A stretch of DNA of 64,000 nt from Lactuca virosa (taxonomy: Eukaryota > Streptophyta > Magnoliopsida > Asterales > Asteraceae), in assembly GCA_928212115.1 (NCBI GenBank), contig CAKMRJ010005523.1, positions 240,307,964-240,371,963 of the forward strand. The letters are read 5' to 3'. The translations under genes and the position numbers were made by a program. Below the pieces are notes generated by a model. It was not told the origin of the DNA. It searched no databases and saw only the letters and a program-made list of their open reading frames with translations. Of the stretch, positions 10,441 to 21,296 are shown piece after piece (positions within the stretch are counted from its first letter, which is position 1; each line of letters begins with the position of its first letter).

Positions 10441-10770
10441 ACGTTGATTTTTTTTTGTTAAAAAAATTAGGGTTTTTTTTTTTTTTTTTAATTTTCTAGT
10501 TTTTTTTCTAAATTTGAGATTTTTTTTTGAAAAAATTGTAGTTTTTTTTGAAAAAAATACATTTTTTTTAAAAAAAAATTGCAATTTTTTTTTGAAAAAT
10601 TTGCAGTTTAAAAAGAAAAGTTTTTTTTTAAATTGCATTTTTTTAAAAAAATTAATTTTTTTTCAAGTTTTTCAAAAAATTATGTTTTCTGAAAAAATTA
10701 AAAAATGTCCATTTAAAAAAAAATCAAAAATTATTTTAAAAAAAAATCCTAAATTTGATTTATTATGTTA
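10441..10770. repeat. A/T homopolymer-rich low-complexity tract
   Basis: Alternating runs of T and A (7-18 bases each) separated by GAAAAA or AATTTGAG words fill this stretch. Open frames on both strands encode only Phe/Lys-rich strings and are composition artefacts. Confidence 0.85.
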
Positions 10771-10911
10771 ATTTTGTTCAATAACACAAAAAAAAAACAT
10801 TACATGAGATCGATAAGATTACGATCATACCCTTAATGAGTTAATTTTGATCTAACGCTCCACCTTTAGTTCTCAGGTTCTCGGAAAACTTTGAGTTCTC
10901 AACCGATCTCA

Positions 10912-10961
<50 letters not shown>
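10771..10961. repeat. Spacer ending in an AT microsatellite (10915-10961)
   Basis: A short unassigned segment (10771-10914) contains GTTCTCGGAAAACTTTGAG and GTTCTCAACCGATC, which look like the end of a DNA transposon, though I cannot name it. An uninterrupted (AT)n run of about 40 bp follows. Confidence 0.6.
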
Positions 10962-11372
10962 GGTTAATTGCAAAATATAAATACTATGTGAAAATACGAA
11001 AACAGATTTTATCCTATATTATGGTAACCATACAAAATCCTCAAAATCTAAAATAACCGAATAAGATCCAAAACTCGATAACTTTTTAACCTAAATTTTG
11101 GAAAAACAAAATCTGAATATATTTGATATTCAATATTAAAAATTTCATCTGCAATTTTAAAAATATATGGTGTCTGATAAATCCGAATTTTATGCATCTC
11201 TAGGAGACTAGGGCTAGCGTTTAATTATATAATCGACTCAGTTCATACATTATATAATCTAATATAAATTGGGTCTAACTATATTTGATCTAAAATTGAC
11301 AAGTAATTTTCAAACGATATAGAATTGAAAACAATTTACCGAATAAAAAACAAACATTTAAATGATTACATC
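10962..11372. other. AT-rich spacer, no gene seen
   Basis: I find no open frame, repeat or motif that I can support here, apart from general AT richness. Confidence 0.4.
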
Positions 11373-11881
11373 TAGGGCTGTAAACGCCGAACGAACACGA
11401 ACAGAGACTTGTTCATGTTCGTTCGTTTAAGTTAACCGAACAAATAACGAACACGAACGGATAAACGAACATATTTTCTTGTTCATGTTCGTTCGTTTAA
11501 CAAATTACATTGTTCATGTTCGTTCGTTTATGTTCGTGAACATGCTTAATGAACATAAACAAAAAAACATAAATGAACAAAGATAAACAAACATAATTGA
11601 ACCTATATGAACAAAAATGAAAATATAATATAGTAATGTAATCAAACACAATTAAACATATATGAACATAAAATGAACTTATATAAACGAACATAAACGA
11701 ACGTAAACGAACAACATAAACACACGTTCATGAACATAATCAAACGAACGAGACCATTGTTCATGTTCGTTCGTTTAACTAAATGAACGAAAATTTGTGT
11801 TCATTTCGTTTATTTATTAAATAAACGAACATAAACGAACTTCCCGCCGAACGGTTCACGAACAGTTCGTTTACAGCCCTA
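11373..11881. mobile_element. hAT-like MITE (non-autonomous DNA transposon)
   Basis: The element starts TAGGGCTGTAAACG and ends CGTTTACAGCCCTA, a perfect 14-bp terminal inverted repeat of the TAGGG...CCCTA type typical of plant hAT MITEs. The flanks are ATTACATC (left) and ATTAGATA (right), 6 of 8 matching, a plausible decayed 8-bp target duplication. The interior is built from many copies of GTTCGTTCGTTTA and its complement AAACGAAC, so the whole can fold extensively. No transposase frame is present. Confidence 0.8.
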
Positions 11882-12774
11882 ATTAGATATGAACCAAGGA
11901 TTTTGTATATATTTTTTGTTGGGCTAAAGTAAAGACTAAATGGGGACCTTTGCTTTATGAGAAGAATATGTTCTTCAAAATTCATCGTGGTCCTTCCTTA
12001 TCTGTCACATGTTGCATGGTATTTGCGTCCGTCCAACGATGGCATGTAGATGTTATGGCTGTGTGGTGTGGGCTATTTTCTAGCGGCCCAAAATTTTTAG
12101 AGTCTATAATTACTATTGTATATTTAATATGTAAATATAGATCTTTTTATTATAAATTTAAAAAGAAAAGTAATTTAGTCCGTCATCCTTCAATTTTCAA
12201 AAAGGCCCAACATGTATTAATTTTTTACGTAGAAAATTATAAAATTGGACTATATGGTTTGTATCTTTGGTTTTGGTACTTCAAATTTCAAAATTGTAAA
12301 TTTCGTCCTTATCAATAGGTTTCATTGTAGAATTGGTTGTGGAACTTAAAAGTCATTTGTTTTGGTTGTTAGTCTACCCCACATTCCCCTCACGTGAGGT
12401 GTATATTTATCTTTTCGCTTTCCCCTCTCATCTATTAGCCCTATATGAACCCTAAGCATCTACCTCTCATCTCCACTGCCTCCATCTCCGGTCTACTCCG
12501 ATAATCACTCGACCTCTCATCTCCAACACTTGCATCAGAAGCCCTAAGCACCGATTGAGATGACATCCTTATCTAACCAATGTATTACACTAAGATTTTA
12601 TGTTACTTTCGTTAGTGTTCACACAATAAAGATAATAAAATGATTAGAATCCATTTATCCACAAAAGGTTAAACCTTTTACACCAAAAAACTAACAAACT
12701 TAAACACTTACAAAAAAAAAACAATATCACAAGCTTAAACCTAACAAGAACATCAAGAGCTGCAATCTTAGGAT
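11882..12774. other. Unassigned spacer with promoter-like CT-rich part
   Basis: No gene is supported. At 12420-12560 the sequence is CT-rich with CACGTGAGG (about 12390), ACCCTAAGC and two copies of GACCTCTCATCTCCA-like text, reminiscent of a plant 5' leader. The first ATG downstream (12559) opens only 27 codons. It may be the promoter remnant of a lost gene. Confidence 0.35.
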
Positions 12775-13089
12775 TCACCCATGTCGAGCCCTCTCAAGAA
12801 GTGTCATACAATCATTCAATCGTTGCTGAATGACCTCTGACAGATTGTTAAGGGCCAAAAGGAGCTCCACATCATTAACTTGAGATCCAGATAGGTAAAG
12901 TTGTGTTATAACCCTATTGATGGAGTAAGGGAAACCTTTAAGCTACTCCAACATAACATCTCCCTCTTCAAAGTTTAAGTTTATCTCCTTGAACATCAGT
13001 AAAATCTTTTTCTGTTTCGGCATGTACTTCCATATAGTATGCTCGATTTCAAGGATTAGGTCCAACTAGAATCGAATGCTTGACTTCAT
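12775..13089 (-). pseudogene. Relic of an unidentified protein-coding exon
   Basis: On the minus strand one frame runs about 105 codons from an ATG at 13087-13089 to a TGA at 12775-12777, with two in-frame TAG codons. The residues are protein-like rather than random: EIEHTIWKYMPKQKKI, then FKEINLNFEEGDVML, then LYLSGSQVNDVELLLALNN, then RLNDCMTLLERARHG. Both stops could be former Gln or Trp codons. The frame continues open upstream to about 13186 without clear similarity. I do not recognise the family. The stretch is flanked by AT microsatellites and MITEs, so capture by a transposon or a decayed host gene are both possible. Confidence 0.45.
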
Positions 13090-13276
13090 TTCTTTGTTGT
13101 GGGTTATTCTTAGAAAAATATGTTTTGTTTGTAACTTGGAAATATGGCTAAGTTTTCTGGGTGTGGCTGCTTTATGGGTAATCAGGGCTACTAACCTTTA
13201 ATTACAATGACAAATGAAAATACCCCTGATTTGTAATCAATGGATTAACATTTAATTCCTTATGTAGTAATCATGA

Positions 13277-13300
13277 ATATATATATATATATATATATAT

Positions 13301-13338
<38 letters not shown>

Positions 13339-13353
13339 TATATCCTTGTAAAT
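13277..13353. repeat. AT microsatellite
   Basis: An (AT)n tract of about 75 bp, interrupted by one AGAT and one TAAT. A sister tract lies 50 bp downstream. Confidence 0.95.
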
Positions 13354-13403
13354 TTACATTCCCCAGAAAGTAAACGGATGAATTTGGCATTATTACGATG
13401 ACA

Positions 13404-13411
13404 TTATATAT

Positions 13412-13458
<47 letters not shown>
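13404..13458. repeat. AT microsatellite
   Basis: An (AT)n tract of about 55 bp with a single TAAT interruption. Confidence 0.95.
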
Positions 13459-13463
<5 letters not shown>

Positions 13464-14668
13464 GGCTAGGTTATAGTGTGGATGCTATGTATTGTGTGAA
13501 TGTAGGGTTGATTGTGGATCAATCATTTTAGTTATGTTAATAAAATGATTAATAATTATTATTAATTTAAAGATAATAGAAAAACACCACATAATTTAAT
13601 TCTAAGCGTATTTTACTCAATTAAGTTAAACTTAAAAAAGGCAAGTTCTAAATTTTAAGGGATAGTTAATTCTCTTGATTTAAAAAATGATTTTTTTAAA
13701 AAATTATTTCAATTTCATTTCTAACGTAATTTGCAAGCATACGCGATTTTATTATGTCATAATGTTATTTTGTTAAAATGGTGCTATATGAAAATGTTCT
13801 GCCATAATGTTTTTTTGTTAGAATGTTATTGAAAAATAACAAAATTTTTGAACCGTAGTTGAATAATAACAACATTCTTATATATTTATAAACATCTGAA
13901 CATAAATACAATTTCATAAATATTCTTATAGAAAAATAGCCTTACTCATTTTAATATAATTATATATATTCTAACAAAATGTCATAAGCAATGAATAAAA
14001 TTCTTAAAAAATAGCATTCTTAAATATACAATACTTGAACAAATACACTTGATCTTCTTCAATGGTCTAAATAATCGACTTGATTCCAACTATTATTACG
14101 AAAATATGATGTAATATCGTAAGAATGTAATTCTTGGTACAATATATTTGTTCTTGAACTCGATTTTAAGTCTTTCTCTTGTATGTGTTTGTATGTTCTT
14201 GAACTCGATTCCACATCAATAGCAACATTTTCTGAAAGAATAATTCTCGTAGAATTGACAAATTTCCAAGATGAACATACTTCTAGAGATTGATTTTATG
14301 TATATTCTAACAGAATGCTCAACTAACATATTTGTTAAAAACATAAAGGTAACATATTTTTTAGCCATTAAATTTCAAAAAAGTGACATGCTTTAAGAAT
14401 GCTATTATTAGTTAATCTATAAAAACGCATAAAAGATAAAGATGCAAGTTGCAAAAAAATCATTCCCAGTAAGGTAAACTAATCATTAATCTAAAAAATA
14501 AAATCCAATTCTACAAAAAAAAACTAGGTTATAGATTACCTTAAGTTTTTATTAATCAAACCTACCGACCGTGATAATGGGAAAATAAGTAAATTAGCAC
14601 AAGAACTTTCTAAGAAAAGAAAATAGAAATGTATGTATATATGGTGGTCAGTTAGTTCTCCATATGAT
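13459..14668. other. AT-rich spacer, no gene seen
   Basis: About 1.2 kb without a credible coding frame on either strand. Words such as TTGTTAGAATGTTATT and TTGTTAAAATGGT recur around 13750-13830, hinting at degenerate repeats. Nothing else can be supported. Confidence 0.4.
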
Positions 14669-14852
14669 TAGGGATGAGCATAACCGGGTACCCGCCTATT
14701 TTAGCTGGAACCGGAATCGCTCCCGGAACCGGCGGTTCTTAAGTTATTGGAACCGGAACCGGAACCGCCTACACCGGTTCCTAGAGAATTGGAACTGCTC
14801 CCGGAACCGCCGAAACCGGTTCCGGTTCCGGGTACCCGGTTTCTTAAATATA
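14669..14852. mobile_element. hAT-like terminal segment rich in ACCGG repeats
   Basis: The segment opens TAGGGATGAGCATAACCGGG, the style of a well-known plant hAT/MITE terminus. It continues with repeated GGAACCGGAACC and CCGGTTCCGG words and the palindrome ACCGGGTACCCG at both ends (about 14684 and 14829). I could not find a matching TGCTCATCCCTA end nearby, so it may be truncated, or it may be the left end of a larger element that holds the TFIIA-like fragment. The Arg/Asn-rich open frame across it is a repeat artefact. Confidence 0.5.
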
Positions 14853-15746
14853 AAAATTTTTATTTATAAATTAGAGATTACATGGCATGGATATTAACGT
14901 TTACAAACATCCGAATTAGAAATGGTATGAAAATAAAACAATTATAAAAACTTGATCTTTTACAAAACCACCTATTAAACTTTAAAAACACTTCTCACAA
15001 TTAAAAAACATCATAGAAAACAATTGTCATAAAGTGAAATTTAACAAGTAGAGATGACAAAAATGACAAATTACGAACAATAAACATTAAACAGCAACAA
15101 GAAAAACAACACATCAAAAGCATCATAGCCTTGAATTGGATCCATTGATCTTGTCAGCTCATCTGTCGAGAACGGTATACTGCATGGATATAACATAAGA
15201 TTTAGTATGTGATTGTTAAGATTCCTGTAAAGGTATATAGAAGAACACCATCAAAAGTTAACGAAAATGGTAATCCATTCAAGATTTATCAATCAGATAC
15301 CGATATAAACCCTCAAAAATGTTTGACTATTTGTGTTAGTTAAATCAATTAAAACTGAACGGATATAACATAAGATTTAGTATGTGATTCACAAATCATT
15401 TTGTTGAGGTTACAATTTCTCATAGATTGGAACATTAGAACGTTTCATTTGAAAAGCAAAAAAATATAGAAATTGGATATTCTGACATGACTTCTTGGAT
15501 AAAAAGATAAACTAATGTTAGATTTAATATAAAAATCAATTGACAATTTGACATACCATCACTAGTGAGACACTGGAATCTGTCCACCAGAAAACAGATA
15601 ACAAACCGATTTGTAATCCAAATAATTTAAAGATTAACATCATATTAACAAACCTGCTGTATCTTCATTCTGGTTACACGCATATGCCTAGTTAACTTTT
15701 AATAAGTTGCCCAAACCTGCAATTATAAGTTGTCAAAGCCAATTTG
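14853..15746. other. Spacer with a dispersed short repeat, no gene seen
   Basis: No coding frame is supported. GGATATAACATAAGATTTAG followed by TATGTGATT occurs twice (about 15186 and 15360). On the minus strand this could be downstream (3') sequence of the TFIIA-like relic, with several GCAG-GT splice-like junctions, but no exon can be confirmed. Confidence 0.35.
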
Positions 15747-15838
15747 TAATGACTAATAACAAGAATAGAATATATTTTTATAATGACTAATAACAAGAAT
15801 AGAATATATTTTTATAATGACTAATAACAAGAATAGAA
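15747..15838. repeat. 34-bp tandem repeat, nearly three copies
   Basis: The unit TAATGACTAATAACAAGAAT plus AGAATATATTTTTA starts at 15747, 15781 and 15815. The copies are identical where complete, so the expansion is recent. It is AT-rich and non-coding. Confidence 0.95.
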
Positions 15839-16047
15839 CATAAAGTATCATTGAGGTTTCTATGTGCAAATACCTTCCATTAAGTGTCACAACAGCAAGA
15901 CAACAAAACACCAATCAAAGCAACCCGCAAAGGCACAAACCCATACAATGACTGAAATCAAAAAAATAGTCATCAATCCAAAATCAAGTAAAGATGAGTA
16001 TATATTTAACTAGTATCTAAATATCAGTATGTATCTCACCAAGCAAC

Positions 16048-16205
16048 CTACTGGTCTGTTGGTATGTTGGTGTTCCAAGCAACCTGCATAATGCTATCCT
16101 TGAGAGTGCACCTCCATCTGCTCTTGGATCGATTCACCTGCCAACCAGTTTCATCGTCATGCATTGGAGACTTGGATAATCAACCGTATGTTGATTCGGT
16201 AGAGC
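16048..16205 (-). pseudogene. Fragment resembling the C-terminus of the TFIIA large subunit
   Basis: TFIIA-L joins TBP at promoters; its conserved C-terminal beta-barrel part contains a basic RTKSRWKCTLKDG-type motif. Here the minus strand at 16084-16137 reads VNRSKSRWRCTLKDSIMQ, a close match. The stretch is bounded by GCAG at its start and CAG-GT at its end, as an exon would be. A small ATG-started frame (16048-16164, 38 residues) includes it but then runs into unrelated residues and a TAG. The rest of the TFIIA-L protein is not visible. The motif recognition is from memory of the family. A transposon-captured or decayed exon is the most likely reading, not a working gene. Confidence 0.55.
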
Positions 16206-16802
16206 CTGTAGACATCAAACATATTTAATTTGCGATTAGGAGTGAATCAAGATTCAAAGATGGAAATTAACAAAAAAAAACAAAAAAATTAACAGATGGA
16301 AATCGAGATTCAACCTAAAGAATCAAAAAAATCAACAAAAAAATCGAAAATAACAGTTTAATAATCTAATCGAGATTCACATATGGAGGTTGAACAACCT
16401 AAGAAATCGATAATCGGCATATCCAATTTCACAGTCAACAGATACAATCATATTTTAGAGTTATGATTTAGAATCCGACCTTGAAGACGAGAGAGGCGAG
16501 GAAGACGAGGGAGAGCGTAAGTAGGGATGATCGGAGCGATGTCGTCCACCTTGAAGTGTCAACTGAAGTGTCGATTGAGAGACAGAGAGACGAGGGAGAC
16601 GAGTGAATTTCAAGTCCTGGAACAGATTGAAGTGTCGAATGAAGCTTCGATTGAAGCTTGGAGATTGAAGTGCAGACTGAAGCTTCGATTGAAGCTTGGA
16701 TCGAACAGAATGATGACTGGAGTCTGGAGCGATTGAAGCTTTGATTAACTGAAGGATGGGTTTGAGAGGGGAAGGCCACGACGTGACATCAGCTGCAGCC
16801 AA
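16206..16802 (-). other. Possible intron and CT-rich 5' exon upstream of the TFIIA-like fragment
   Basis: Read on the minus strand, a CT-rich leader (16480-16802) contains repeats of CTTCAATCGAAGCTTCA and ends CTTCAAG. A GT-led, T-rich stretch follows (16206-16479) and closes with TTGATGTCTACAG. This matches the layout of a plant 5' UTR exon plus first intron. Two overlapping open frames of 103 and 113 codons cross the leader but are Ser/Leu-rich repeats and I do not regard them as genes. The segment stops abruptly at 16803, where gypsy LTR sequence begins. Confidence 0.4.
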
Positions 16803-18429
16803 AGCCCATGATCTTTTAGAGTTTCTTCCATATTTAAGCCCCTAAAATCAAGGTTTAGGGCATTCTCTTTAGCCTCCAACCATTTCAAACGAAACCCTAG
16901 CCTCCATGAAGATTTGAGATCTTGTTCATTTTATTTGAAGCTTATTTCTTGGATTTTGGTAGAACTTGAGGAAGAAGTAAGTCACAAGGAAGCAAGGGAA
17001 CAAAGAGCAAGCTTGGATCCAACATCCTCTTTAGAAATCTAAGTTGTTGGAGGTATAAAGTTCATACCTTGGCCACTATTCTTTTGTTTCAAGTATGAGT
17101 TCATTTTAGAGGATTTTGGTCCCCATTATTTGGATGCTTTGGGAGTTGAAGAACTCCAGAGCTTGTGGTTGGCCTCTTATGGTTATTATATGCTGAAAAG
17201 TGAGAAAAAGGAGCCATGAGCGGAGTCCCTTGTGTTCATGCTCAAGTTTTGGCACCATTAAGGAATTAATGGACTTAGGGTTGTAGATCTAGCCTTAGAA
17301 TGGAGTCCTAATGGATAAATTTGGAAACTTTATCCATTAAGTCATTGAAAAGAAGTAGATATGATGTTTTGGGCTTAGATCTGTAAGGATAAAGCACTTA
17401 ATAAATAATATGGCAATCTGCCAGTTCCCAGGGTGTGGCAATGGGGGGTTTTACACGATGTGGTGGTTCTTAACTTCACGATTGTTTTGTCCTGATGTTC
17501 CCACGATGTGGCTAAGGGTCCTCCACGTTGTGGTAGGAGTTGACTAGGTTGACCGTTGACTTTGTGGATCGTTGAAAATTGACTTTGTGGATTGTTGACC
17601 GTTGACTTTTGACCGGTTTCACTTTGGGTAACACCAGAAGGAATTGGGCTATTGATTAAGGTTCTACCTTTGTTTGGTGTTATTCGGTTCGCAGGTGTGA
17701 TCGGTACAAAGAGTAAGGGCGTTGCTGTGTTTGGGTCTTCTTCCAAGTGAGTTTCCTCACTATACTCTGTGTTACAGTGTATATCCTTGTGTGTCAGGAT
17801 ATAGGAGTAGTGGTAAGCTGGTTAGAGTACCAGTAGGTGGGTAATCGTCTAGTGGAGTGCCCTAGCGGCTATATGTAGTCACATAGGATAGCTTGAGAAC
17901 TCTTGATCTAGGCTTTCTTTCATGTTCCTCGTTTGGTTGTGGCTCTAGAGTAGGATCACCAGTTCGAATATCTATCTCACCTCTGGTTACATATATCTAT
18001 GAATTCCTTGGAGATCTGCTGATAGTGGCGTAGTGTACTGTATGAGGCATGGTATGCGATAATGAGCTGTTACACAGGTAGACTAGTGTAGATGGTTGCC
18101 TGTGTTTATGTGTTTACTTGATTTTTTGTTTGTTACATATGTCGATATACTGGGTGGTGGGTTGAGATGGTCCTACTTTGTGTTGCATGCCAAGATGTAT
18201 GGGCGAGCCGACGGTGTGTTGTAGGCCAACTGTGGATCAACTGTATGCTGAGAGAGAGAGAGAGAGCGGTCCAGGTGTATTGTAGGCCTTGTGATGCAGG
18301 CCGGTTAGACTGTAGGATTAGGAGCGGTCCATGCATGTTGTAGCCCTTGCGATGCAGTCCAAACAGACCAAACGCTCATGTGTTCATGCATTGTATGAAT
18401 ATTGTGATGTGTGTTATTTTGGGGGAACT
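16803..18429 (+). repeat. 5'-truncated gypsy LTR of a family related to the array LTR
   Basis: The layout follows the array LTRs: a TATA-like CATATTTAAGCCCC (about 16829), CTTGGATCCAACATCCTCTT then TTGGAGGTATAAAG (about 17011-17060), and GTGAGTTTCCTCACT (about 17747). Much of the remaining sequence differs, so it is a sister family. It contains several near-palindromic CCACGATGTGG-type words (about 17455, 17500, 17532) and a (GA)n run at 18249-18268. It breaks at GGGGGAACT (18421-18429), exactly inside a block conserved in the other LTRs, where the next LTR begins. A 123-codon antisense frame here is not credible. Confidence 0.55.
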
Positions 18430-20913
18430 TGTAACGTCCGCAGATTCGGGCTAGTCAATTTAGAGATAATAACCGTTAAAAATGACTTTTTGATAGAAGA
18501 TTATTTAGAATAAATAATCTTAATAAAAGTTATAGTAGATGTCACAAAAATTTCGTACATATAAAGAACGTTGAAATCCGACTTATAACGAAGAAGTTAT
18601 GACCCGTCGAAGTTTCGCGATTAAACCGACACGACTCCGTGTATCATAAAAAGTAAATTTTTGATAAAATACCTTTTTAGACTTAGAGATCTAAACGAAA
18701 GTCATAGTAGATGTTAAAACGAGAACATATATATAAAGAACGTCCAAATCTGACTTCGTTAGAGGAAGTTATGATTTTTCTAAGATTTAGCATAACAGTA
18801 CACAACCCGAAAATCAAATTTTAGATCGATCGATTATTAGCCGACACAACCTAAATGAAAATTAAAGATCTCGTTAATAGGAAATCAACGATATAAAGAC
18901 AGTCGAAAACGGACGGCGGATGACAAAGTCATGAATTTTTAACGGACTTTAACTGTCTAAGCATGTTAAAATATAACTTTAAAAATAAATCAAAATTAGC
19001 CGAAGGAGTCTAAACGAAAGTTGTAGATCACGTCGCTACCTACGCGCGGATATAAATAATGTGAAAAAACGGAGCTCGTACGCGAAAGTTACAGATTTTA
19101 GAAGATAATTAATTTTTGGATTAAACCTCGAAATGCAATGTGGCAAGATCTGGGCCACAACTTCCTCCCCATGGCTTGGAACGAGATCGTGACTTGTGGC
19201 CTGAGTACGCCCATCGTATCCCTTATAAATGCATTACGCCCAACGTAATTCTTGAGTATGCCCCGCGTACTCGGTTGCTGGCAGCTATAAATAGATGGTG
19301 TTTTTCACTCATTTCTCCACACCTCTTCACCCATTTCTCTCCCAAACTCCCCCCCAAACCCTCTAATATTTTATCTAGCACCTCTTAGGTGTTAGTAGTG
19401 AAGCCCGGAGTGCCAAAAGGCCCCGAGAAGAAGAGCTTTCGGCTCAGAGGTTCTGCCCGCGCAGAGCCCGATTTCTCGCTAAAGCCCCCTGTAAGTGAGT
19501 TATGCTTACCATACTTTAAGATAACTTATGTTTAAGTCCATTATCATTATTATGAACCTATAAAAATATTTATCATTGATTCCAAGTCATTATAATGATT
19601 GATCTACTTACGGGGATGATGTCTAGGCTGTGATTTAGTGAGGTGTTTAAAGTGGGATTTCCAAATAGTATACTTCGTATACCAAACGAACCCTACCTCC
19701 GATATGATCCTACCTGGTTGTTCCTTATTTGATAGATCTTGAAATAGACTTTGGGTTAATGATGAATCTAGACTAATTATTAGTCGCAATAAATAATAGA
19801 CTAAGACTTAGTGATAATGATACCAGGTTTCGTCAAAGGAAAAGACAATTGCTAGAAGCGAAACACTACCCGAATTTCAAGTTGTCACTTTAACAAGTGA
19901 GTGCATAGTTACTTTCATTTTACACATAGATATGATTAATATTAATAAATGCTATATGTGCGTATTATCTGTGTTCATGATATCTATGCTAGATGAACGA
20001 TTTATACATGTTTTACTTGATTTAAACTATATATGTATTTTTATACCTATAAATATATTAGGTAAAGATGGGTAGATGAAAGATGATATGGATGAAAGAT
20101 GATATAGATGATGAGAGGTGAAAGATAATGAAAAACCTTGATGTTAAAGTTGATCCAGTTATCTAGCAAAGTATAGATGACGACCACTGACTATTCTAGA
20201 CAGTCCAATGGAACGCTAGTAGGCTTGCAACCTATAGGTGTTTTTGAACTACGTGTTCACCAGATGTACTCTAAAAATCATGGCAGCTGCGCCTAATGGA
20301 TAATATTGGCATATGTGCCTAATAGATAACATTGGCAGCTGTGCCAAATAGATAACATTGGCACCTATGTACTTAGTGCCTGTTGGATAAACCCTGGCAG
20401 CGATGGACTTCGTGCCTATGCCTTAGGACAATCCTTAGGAATAAAATAAATGAAGAATAGATGATTCTTAGGGAAGATCCTTAAGAATAAAGAAGATAAT
20501 GGGGATTGGAAATTGGGTTAATTGTTTGATGATCGAACATAATAATTATATTATTGTGGGTTGAAAACCCTATGTACTCACCAGGTTTCCCAACCTGACC
20601 CACTCAGTTTATTGTATCACAGGTGGCTATATGAAAGATTCATTCTGCTCAGAGATTCAAGCAGTATTAGGCCACTAATTTAATTACTGTAAGGCTTGTA
20701 ATATTTTGTTATGCTTATGTTTCTGTATTGACGATGACATCCCAATGTTTTTAAATAAATAAAAATACATTTCTTCGGAAATGCTTTGATAATATCATTA
20801 TCATGTTTTTCTGGGAACAAATTCCGCAATATTATTCTTCAAAAGGAAACTCTGATTTTTAAATAAGCATAAACAAATCGGTCTTTTCTGGCCGTGAAAA
20901 TGGGGATGTCACA
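18430..20913 (+). repeat. 2.5-kb gypsy LTR (5' LTR of a truncated element)
   Basis: It starts TGTAACGTCC and ends GGATGTCACA, directly followed by a PBS, so it is a 5' LTR in + orientation. The same family occurs as a minus-strand solo LTR at 54500-56953. A TATA box CTATAAATAG lies at 19285-19294, preceded by dyads such as ATTACGCCCAACGTAAT (19233-19250). GAACT precedes it (18425-18429) and GAACT also stands at 21065-21069, compatible with a 5-bp target duplication if the 3' part of the inserted element was later deleted. Confidence 0.8.
18524..19130 (+). repeat. Four ~160-bp diverged modules inside the 2.5-kb LTR
   Basis: Four modules start at about 18524, 18692, 18852 and 19011. Each contains TAAACGAAAGTCATAG-like text, then ATATAAAGAACGTC-like text, then GAAGTTATGA followed by T-rich sequence. 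The same modules recur on the minus strand of the solo LTR at about 56140-56720. They lie just upstream of the TATA box, so they could act as repeated promoter or enhancer units (inference). Confidence 0.65.
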
Positions 20914-21064
20914 GTTGGTATCAGAGCATTAGTTTAAGTGAACTAGGAGTAAGGATTTTATTTATAGACTTAAACTTAGAATGCTAAACGATGATTTATG
21001 AGATGAGTGTCTGCTATATTTAGGATGTATGTCTGAATAGACACGAGCACTAGCTTATTTTGAG
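20914..21064 (+). mobile_element. PBS and start of internal region of the truncated gypsy element
   Basis: TGGTATCAGAGC at 20916-20927 matches the initiator tRNA-Met primer-binding site, three bases past the LTR end. About 135 bp of leader follow and then stop at the array-type LTR sequence near 21065. No gag or pol of this element remains in the window. Confidence 0.7.
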
Positions 21065-21296
21065 GAACTCACTAAGCATTATGCTTACAGATTTTTGTTT
21101 ATGGTTTCAGGTACTTCCAGTTCAAAAGGGAAGGGCTCGGCGTGATAGCACAACATCCTCCCCTCACGGTTTCCACATTTGAAATAATTTGTACTATGAT
21201 GATTTAATACTATGATTTGTATGGATTCCAAACAATTAATGAATGTTTTTAATGACCTTTAAATGAAAATTTTTATTACTATTTTGGGACGTTACC
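21065..21296 (+). repeat. 3' end of the first array LTR
   Basis: From GAACTCACTAAGCATTATGC to GGGACGTTACC this matches the 3' ends of the later array LTRs (28212-28451, 35347-35579, 53436-53667). The last base is C instead of A. The 5' 1.5 kb of this LTR is missing; related but not identical LTR sequence lies at 16803-18429 on the far side of the 2.5-kb LTR. Confidence 0.8.

Noticed and set aside
10378..10771. Phe/Lys-rich frames on both strands
   Set aside because: Pure artefact of poly-A and poly-T runs.
11497..11694. Minus-strand Phe/Tyr-rich frame inside the MITE
   Set aside because: Made of the GTTCATGTTCGTT lattice of a non-coding MITE.
14664..14897. Arg/Asn-rich 77-codon frame
   Set aside because: Generated by ACCGGAACC repeats of a hAT-like terminus; no start context or domain.
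16461..16802. 103- and 113-codon minus-strand frames before the TFIIA-like fragment
   Set aside because: Composition is Ser/Leu/Gln repeats from CTTCAATCGAAG words; two frames overlap and the region looks like a 5' leader.
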